DNA of 64,000 nt, taken from the NCBI GenBank assembly GCA_023974075.1, contig CM043789.1, positions 34,488,659 through 34,552,658 on the forward strand, in the 5' to 3' direction. Below are positions 59,363-64,000 of this stretch, in pieces. Each line of letters starts with the position of its first letter. The first letter of the stretch is position 1. The notes beneath the pieces were generated by a model. The model made no database searches. It saw nothing but the letters and a program-made list of their open reading frames with translations, and was not told where the DNA came from. This DNA is from Chaenocephalus aceratus (Eukaryota > Chordata > Actinopteri > Perciformes > Channichthyidae). The translations under genes were made by a program, and so were the position numbers.

Positions 59363-60562
59363 ATGCCTCCGTTCTCTACAGATGACTTCCACAAACTTAT
59401 ACAGAAGATGGCTGTGTTGGAAATGAAAATGCAACGGTTGGAAGTTAACGTGGAAGTGAATGCACTATGTCGTGGGAATGACACCACTTTACCAGTGTTG
59501 CAAAATAATGGAAAAGGGTATGCTAACTCGCAGCTAGTTAGCAGCTACAAGGATTCCAAGGAACAGGAGGGCTGTGTACTGGGTAATACATCTACAAGTG
59601 GTAGTCCTCCCTGGAACTCTCTGGGTGCATGGCCGAAGAGTAAATCATTTCCATGGGATTTGGGAGGACGGATAACAGGCAGAGCCCAGCGCTCTGAAAT
59701 CTGTGATGCGACCGGCTGGCCTGCATTGTTATCACCCTGGAAGAGCGCCTCTTCAACCCCTAAACAGCCGTGGACAGATGCTAAAGGGAGAACTACAAAA
59801 AATCCTCCTAAACCACCAAGTGTGCCAACCCAGAACAGATACGCTCCGCTGACCGAGAGCCGGAGATCTCTTTCTGATGACCTGGATAACCTGTCCTCTT
59901 CACACAGCAGGGTAAGGACCAATAGCTACTCCAAAAGTAAAAGGCTAGAGGGAAAGCTAACAACTGGGCCTGAAACTCTGTTTGTGGGTGACTCTGGTGT
60001 AAGAGATGTAAAAGGTCTGTGTAGTAAGAACAACACCAAAGTACTCTGTTTTCCCAAGGATGTGGTCTCTGACTTGGCTGAGAAGATCCTGCATATTGGG
60101 GCTGAACATCCAACTGTGAAGAATGTGGTACTGCACATTGGAACAAATGATGTTGTGAAACAACAGTCAGAAGTGCTGAAAGAAGACTTTAAATGTTTGT
60201 TGGAAACTGTCATCTCTCTAAATGCAGAGGTGTTCATCAGTGGCCCTCTACCGCCAGTCAGAAGAGGAGTGGAGAGATTCAGCAGATTGTTTGCACTGAA
60301 CACCTGGCTTTCAACTGTCTGTATTGACCATTCTGTCCATTTTATTGACAACTTTAACTTTTTCTGGGATCGCAGACATCTTTTTAAGGCAAATGGAGTT
60401 TGCCTGAACAAGTCAGAAGTGAAATTGTTTATCTCCAACATATTCAACTGCCTGCGTCATCAATCTGTTCCCTCTGCCAAGGACAAGCGGCAAGAGGAAT
60501 CAAAACAGGAGAAAGACACAACACATCGCACAGAAAACCCTGAAGAAGTATCACTGCACTGA
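59363..60562 (+). CDS. LINE ORF1 with SGNH-hydrolase (esterase) domain, 399 aa
   Basis: Intact frame. Residues 1-30 form a short coiled-coil-like segment (LIQKMAVLEMKMQRLEVNV). A Ser/Pro-rich linker follows. Residues 205-375 are an SGNH esterase: the nucleophile is in LFVGDSGVRD, block III is HIGTNDV, and DRRHLFKANGVCLN holds the Asp and His of the last block. Such ORF1 proteins occur in L2 and CR1 LINEs and are thought to bind RNA or lipids during retrotransposition. It is the only unbroken gene of this element in the window. Confidence 0.85.
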   Translation: MPPFSTDDFHKLIQKMAVLEMKMQRLEVNVEVNALCRGNDTTLPVLQNNGKGYANSQLVSSYKDSKEQEGCVLGNTSTSGSPPWNSLGAWPKSKSFPWDLGGRITGRAQRSEICDATGWPALLSPWKSASSTPKQPWTDAKGRTTKNPPKPPSVPTQNRYAPLTESRRSLSDDLDNLSSSHSRVRTNSYSKSKRLEGKLTTGPETLFVGDSGVRDVKGLCSKNNTKVLCFPKDVVSDLAEKILHIGAEHPTVKNVVLHIGTNDVVKQQSEVLKEDFKCLLETVISLNAEVFISGPLPPVRRGVERFSRLFALNTWLSTVCIDHSVHFIDNFNFFWDRRHLFKANGVCLNKSEVKLFISNIFNCLRHQSVPSAKDKRQEESKQEKDTTHRTENPEEVSLH

Positions 60563-60587
60563 GGAATGTTCTGATTATGGGAGACCT

Positions 60588-63500
60588 ATGACACAAATGG
60601 AGGAATCTCCACTGCCCGTCACCCTCTCTGTCAACGCCTTTGAGGATACTCTTCATTCATCCCCCAGCTCTCTCTACTCTCCGCTCACCCTTTCACCCTC
60701 GCCCACCCCCCTGGAGTTCGATGACCGCATGAAGGCGATACGCAGGGTTGGCAGCATGTCCTTTACCCCCGCCCCTCAACGACGCCCACCAAAATCACCG
60801 AAGCAGAGATGCGCACCATCTCCCCCGGATTCATCACCATGCCTACCACAATCATCCAAACCAAAACAAGACAAGGAAGATGGAAGCAGATTTCCAAACC
60901 CCCCTTTCTACAGTGTAGCCCTCACCCTGCCCTCCTATGATGAGAGGAGCAGGGTGGTGGGTCCTCCCTCCCCTTCAAAGCCTGATAGGGATGTGTGTGT
61001 ACAAAACGCTGCAAACTGATATGTGCTGGGTCCAGGCTCAAGGGCGTATGGCACTCTCAACTCTTTCCAGGACATGCCGGGGCCCTGCCTGCCTGTAGCT
61101 TTGCCTATATCTGTGTTGATAGGTAATAGATTAAGAGCGGTGAATCATCTTAGATACAGGAAGCGCTCAAACGTTTGTGTGAGTTTATCTAATTTAGCAG
61201 TGATTCCATGTCAGCCACAGCTTGTTACAAAAAACCTGACTGATAGTGTGTTTAACGAACTTAAACTAGCTTTATTAAATGTCAGGTCTTTGGCAGGAAA
61301 AACATTTTTAATCAATGATTTTATCACTGAGCACAATCTCGATTTTATGTTTTTAACAGAAACTTGGATTGAACAAAATAACAGTGCAGCTGTTCTTATC
61401 GAATCAACCCCTCCCAACTTTAGTTTTATGAGTCAGGAAAGAATGCATAAGAAAGGGGGTGGAGTTGCTATTCTGTTCAATGATTCCTTTCAATGCAGGA
61501 AGACATCTTATGGGAACTTTGCTTCTTTTGAATATGTGGCCCTTCAGCTGAAATGCTCCTCTCGAGCTCTGTTCCTAAATATCTATAGACCACCCAAATA
61601 CTGTGCAAGCTTTTTTGATGACCTTACTGAACTGCTGTCTATAGTGTGTATTGACTTTGACCGTCTAGTCATTGTTGGTGATTTTAACATCCATGTTGAC
61701 AACCCCCAGGACAGTGGGGCAAAAGAACTGTTTTGTGTTCTTGATAGCTATGGACTGACTCAGCATGTGACGGAGCCCACGCACAATAAGGGGCACACTC
61801 TGGACTTAATTATCTCAAAGGGTCTGAATATCTCTAAGGTTGTGGTGACTGATGTTGCACTCTCTGACCATTCCTGTGTTTTCTTTGAGAGCTCTATTTC
61901 TGTTCACAAAAATGTTCAAAAAGAGATAACCACAAAGCGATATTTAACTGAAAATACTAGGGAAATGTTTACTCAGAATTTTTCTTCCACACTTGCCCCT
62001 GCTAACATCTCAGTAAATGAGCTAGTAGATCATTTTAATTCAAAAATAAAAAATGATATAGATGCCATTGCTCCAATGAAGGTAAAGGAAGTGACTGGGA
62101 AGAAAATATCTCCATAGAGAAAGGCCATGACCGTGAGAACAGAAAAAAGAGAGTGTCGAAAAGCTGAACGTAGGTGGCGAAAAACAAATCTCCAGGTTCA
62201 CTTTGAAATCTATAAAGAGAGACTTGGCCTTTATAATTTGGAATTGAAAAACGCACGACAATCGTTCTTCTCTGACATCATTACCAAAAACAAAAACAAC
62301 GCACGTGCCTTGTTTGCTACCGTCGACAGACTAACTAACCCCCCAGTGTCAGTAGCCTCTGAATTTCTATCCACCAGGGCGTGCAATGATTTCGCCTCCT
62401 TCTTCACTGACAAAATTCAGAAAATCTGACAAGCAGTCAGTGCCTCTGCATCAGGTACAGCAAATGTGTTGTCTCTGTGTCCACTTAACATCGATTCAAA
62501 CACCATGACACAATTCCATCAGATTAATGATAAAAACCTAGAGGACATTATACAACTTCTGAAATCCTCCTCCTGCTGCCTTGATATTATTCCAACAGGA
62601 TTTTTCAAAGATGTTTTCCGTTACATGGCCTCAGATCTACTTCATATAATAAACAAATCTCTTCACTCAGGTATTTTTCCACAGGCCCTGAAAACTGCAG
62701 TCATTAAACCGCTCTTAAAAAAGAATAATCTAGATGCTTCAGTAATGAACAATTACAGGCCCATATCAAACCTCCCATTTCTAGGTAAAATCATTGAAAA
62801 AGTTGTTTTTCAACAGTTGAGTAATTTCTTGCATTTAAATAACTGTTTCGATGTGTTCCAGTTAGGCTTTCGTCCAAACCACAGCACTGAGACTGCTCTG
62901 GTAAAGGTCTTTAATGACATCCACTTAAACACAGACAGTGGCAGAACTTCAGTGTTAGTATTATTAGATCTCAGTGCTGCGTTTGACACTGTTGACCACA
63001 GCATATTACTAGACCGACTGGAAAACTGGGTGGGACTTTCGGAAACAGTTCTAAATTGGTTTGAATCCTACTTAAAGGACAGAAACAACTTTGTTTCTAT
63101 AGGTACATACACATCTGAGTTGACAAATATGACATGTGGGGTTCCTCAAGGCTCCATCTTGGGGCCTCTTCTCTTTAACGTCTACATGCTACCACTGGCT
63201 CAGATCATGAAGAACAACAAAATAAGTTACCAGCTATGCGGATGACACACAAATTTACGTAACAATTTCACCAGGAGACTATGCTCCAATTCAAACACTG
63301 AGTAAGTGCATTGAACAAATCAATGACTGGATGTGTCAGAACTTTCTCCAATTAAACAAAGATAAAACTGAGGTAATGGTTTTTGGAGCCAAGTCAGAAC
63401 GTATAAAAGTTAGCGCTGAGCTTCAGTGTGCAATGTTCAAACCAACAGATAAAGCCAGAAATCTAGGTGTAGTCATGGACTCTGACCTGAGTTTCAACAG

Positions 63501-64000
63501 TCACATTAAAACAGTTACTAAATCAGCCTACTATCACCTAAAGAATATATCTAGGATTAAAAGACTAATGTCACAGCAGGATTTGGAAAAACATGTCCAT
63601 GCCTTTATCTTCAGTAGACTCGACTACTGCAATGGTGTCTTCACAGGTCTCACTACAAATCTATTAGAAAGCTGCAGCTGATTCAGAACGCTGCTGCTCG
63701 AGTCCTCACTAACACTAAGAAAGTGGATCACATCACTCCTGTTCTGAAGTCTTTACACTGGCTTCCTGTGTGTCAAAGAATAGATTTCAAAATAATGCTG
63801 CTGGTTTATAAAGCACTGAATGGTTTTAGGCCCAAAATAAATTTCTGACCTCCTGCTAAATTATGAACCATCCAGATCTCTCAGGTCTTCAGGGACTGGT
63901 CAGCTTTCTGTCCCCAGAGTCAGAACTAAACATGGTAAAGCAGCATTCAGTTATTATGCTCCAAATATCTGGAACAAACTCCCAGAAACCTGCAGGTCCG
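60588..64000 (+). pseudogene. LINE ORF2 (endonuclease and reverse transcriptase), broken
   Basis: One frame runs 60588-63230, with in-frame stops at 61018 (TGA), 62115 (TAG, where family context suggests Trp) and 62427 (TGA, where Arg CGA is likely). The APE-type endonuclease (LLNVRSL, LTETW, NIYRPP, VIVGDFNIHVD, GHTLDLIIS, LSDHS) lies at about 61260-61900. The reverse transcriptase (KPLLKK, NYRPISNLPFLGKIIEKVV, LGFRPNHSTETAL, LDLSAAFDTVDHSILL, GVPQGSILGPLLF) lies at about 62690-63230. A two-base loss at about 63232 shifts the frame just before YADDTQIYV. A further frame break occurs near 63670; the C-terminal part continues to the window end. Confidence 0.85.

Larger units (their letters stand above)
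59050..64000 (+). mobile_element. Near full-length L2-like LINE, running off the window end
   Basis: A presumed 5' UTR (about 59050-59362) precedes ORF1 (59363-60562) and ORF2 (60588 to beyond 64000). Order and content match L2-clade LINEs of fish with an esterase-type ORF1. ORF2 carries several stops and frameshifts, so the copy is inactive. The 3' end is outside the window. Confidence 0.85.

Overview
The window is vertebrate nuclear DNA, almost certainly from a ray-finned (teleost) fish. Evidence: split genes with GT-AG introns, a motilin gene with a fish-like mature peptide, very long (TG)n microsatellites, and a dense mix of L2-like and Rex-like LINEs, hAT, CACTA-like and Polinton-like DNA transposons and MITEs. 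Only two ordinary host genes are visible: a short-chain dehydrogenase/reductase of the DHRS13/RDH type (six exons, + strand, 46410-54392) and motilin (five exons, - strand, 54838 to about 56657). They are convergent, and their poly(A) signals lie about 110 bp apart.

Layout. 1-4325: two blocks of a tandem repeat with a period of about 147 bp. Nearly every unit carries a palindrome close to the RFX X-box. Each block ends in the same module of about 96 bp. 4326-9760: mostly unique, AT-rich DNA with MITEs and LINE tails. 9770-12304: a hAT-type element with a perfect 8-bp target duplication. 12975-15110: an L2-type LINE tail interrupted by a second LINE. 15200-16600: unassigned, AT-rich. 17038-25345 (- strand): a transposon-like locus with a C2H2-finger plus DDE transposase gene, followed by a SAMD3-like gene; both are broken by frameshifts, and the introns hold a TTAA-flanked MITE and a hAT MITE. 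25500-31750: two long (GT)n tracts, hAT remnants with a BED-finger start, and a compound inverted repeat of about 2 kb. 31850-33160: a 5'-truncated Rex1/Babar-like LINE with a deletion in its catalytic box. 33930-34770: a tandem array with an 84-bp unit. 34921-43505: an L2 LINE split by a 7,154-bp Polinton-like element with terminal inverted repeats of about 1.45 kb. 43883-46003: a foldback element whose long inverted repeats contain their own tandem repeats. 46410-56690: the two host genes, with a nest of hAT elements in intron 2 of the dehydrogenase. 59050-64000: a nearly full-length L2 LINE (SGNH-esterase ORF1; endonuclease plus reverse transcriptase ORF2) that runs off the window end.

The dehydrogenase reads as a complete SDR enzyme across its six exons, except for one extra G in exon 2; the total coding length is a multiple of three only if that base is removed. 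Motilin is intact: signal peptide, the mature hormone at the exon 2/3 junction, a dibasic cleavage site, and a C-terminal propeptide. The regions most worth a second look are the X-box array, the Polinton-like element (ETS-site clusters, duplicated small ORFs, a possible Bcl-2-like gene), the two-gene transposon locus, and the foldback elements. No database search was possible; family names rest on motif recognition.
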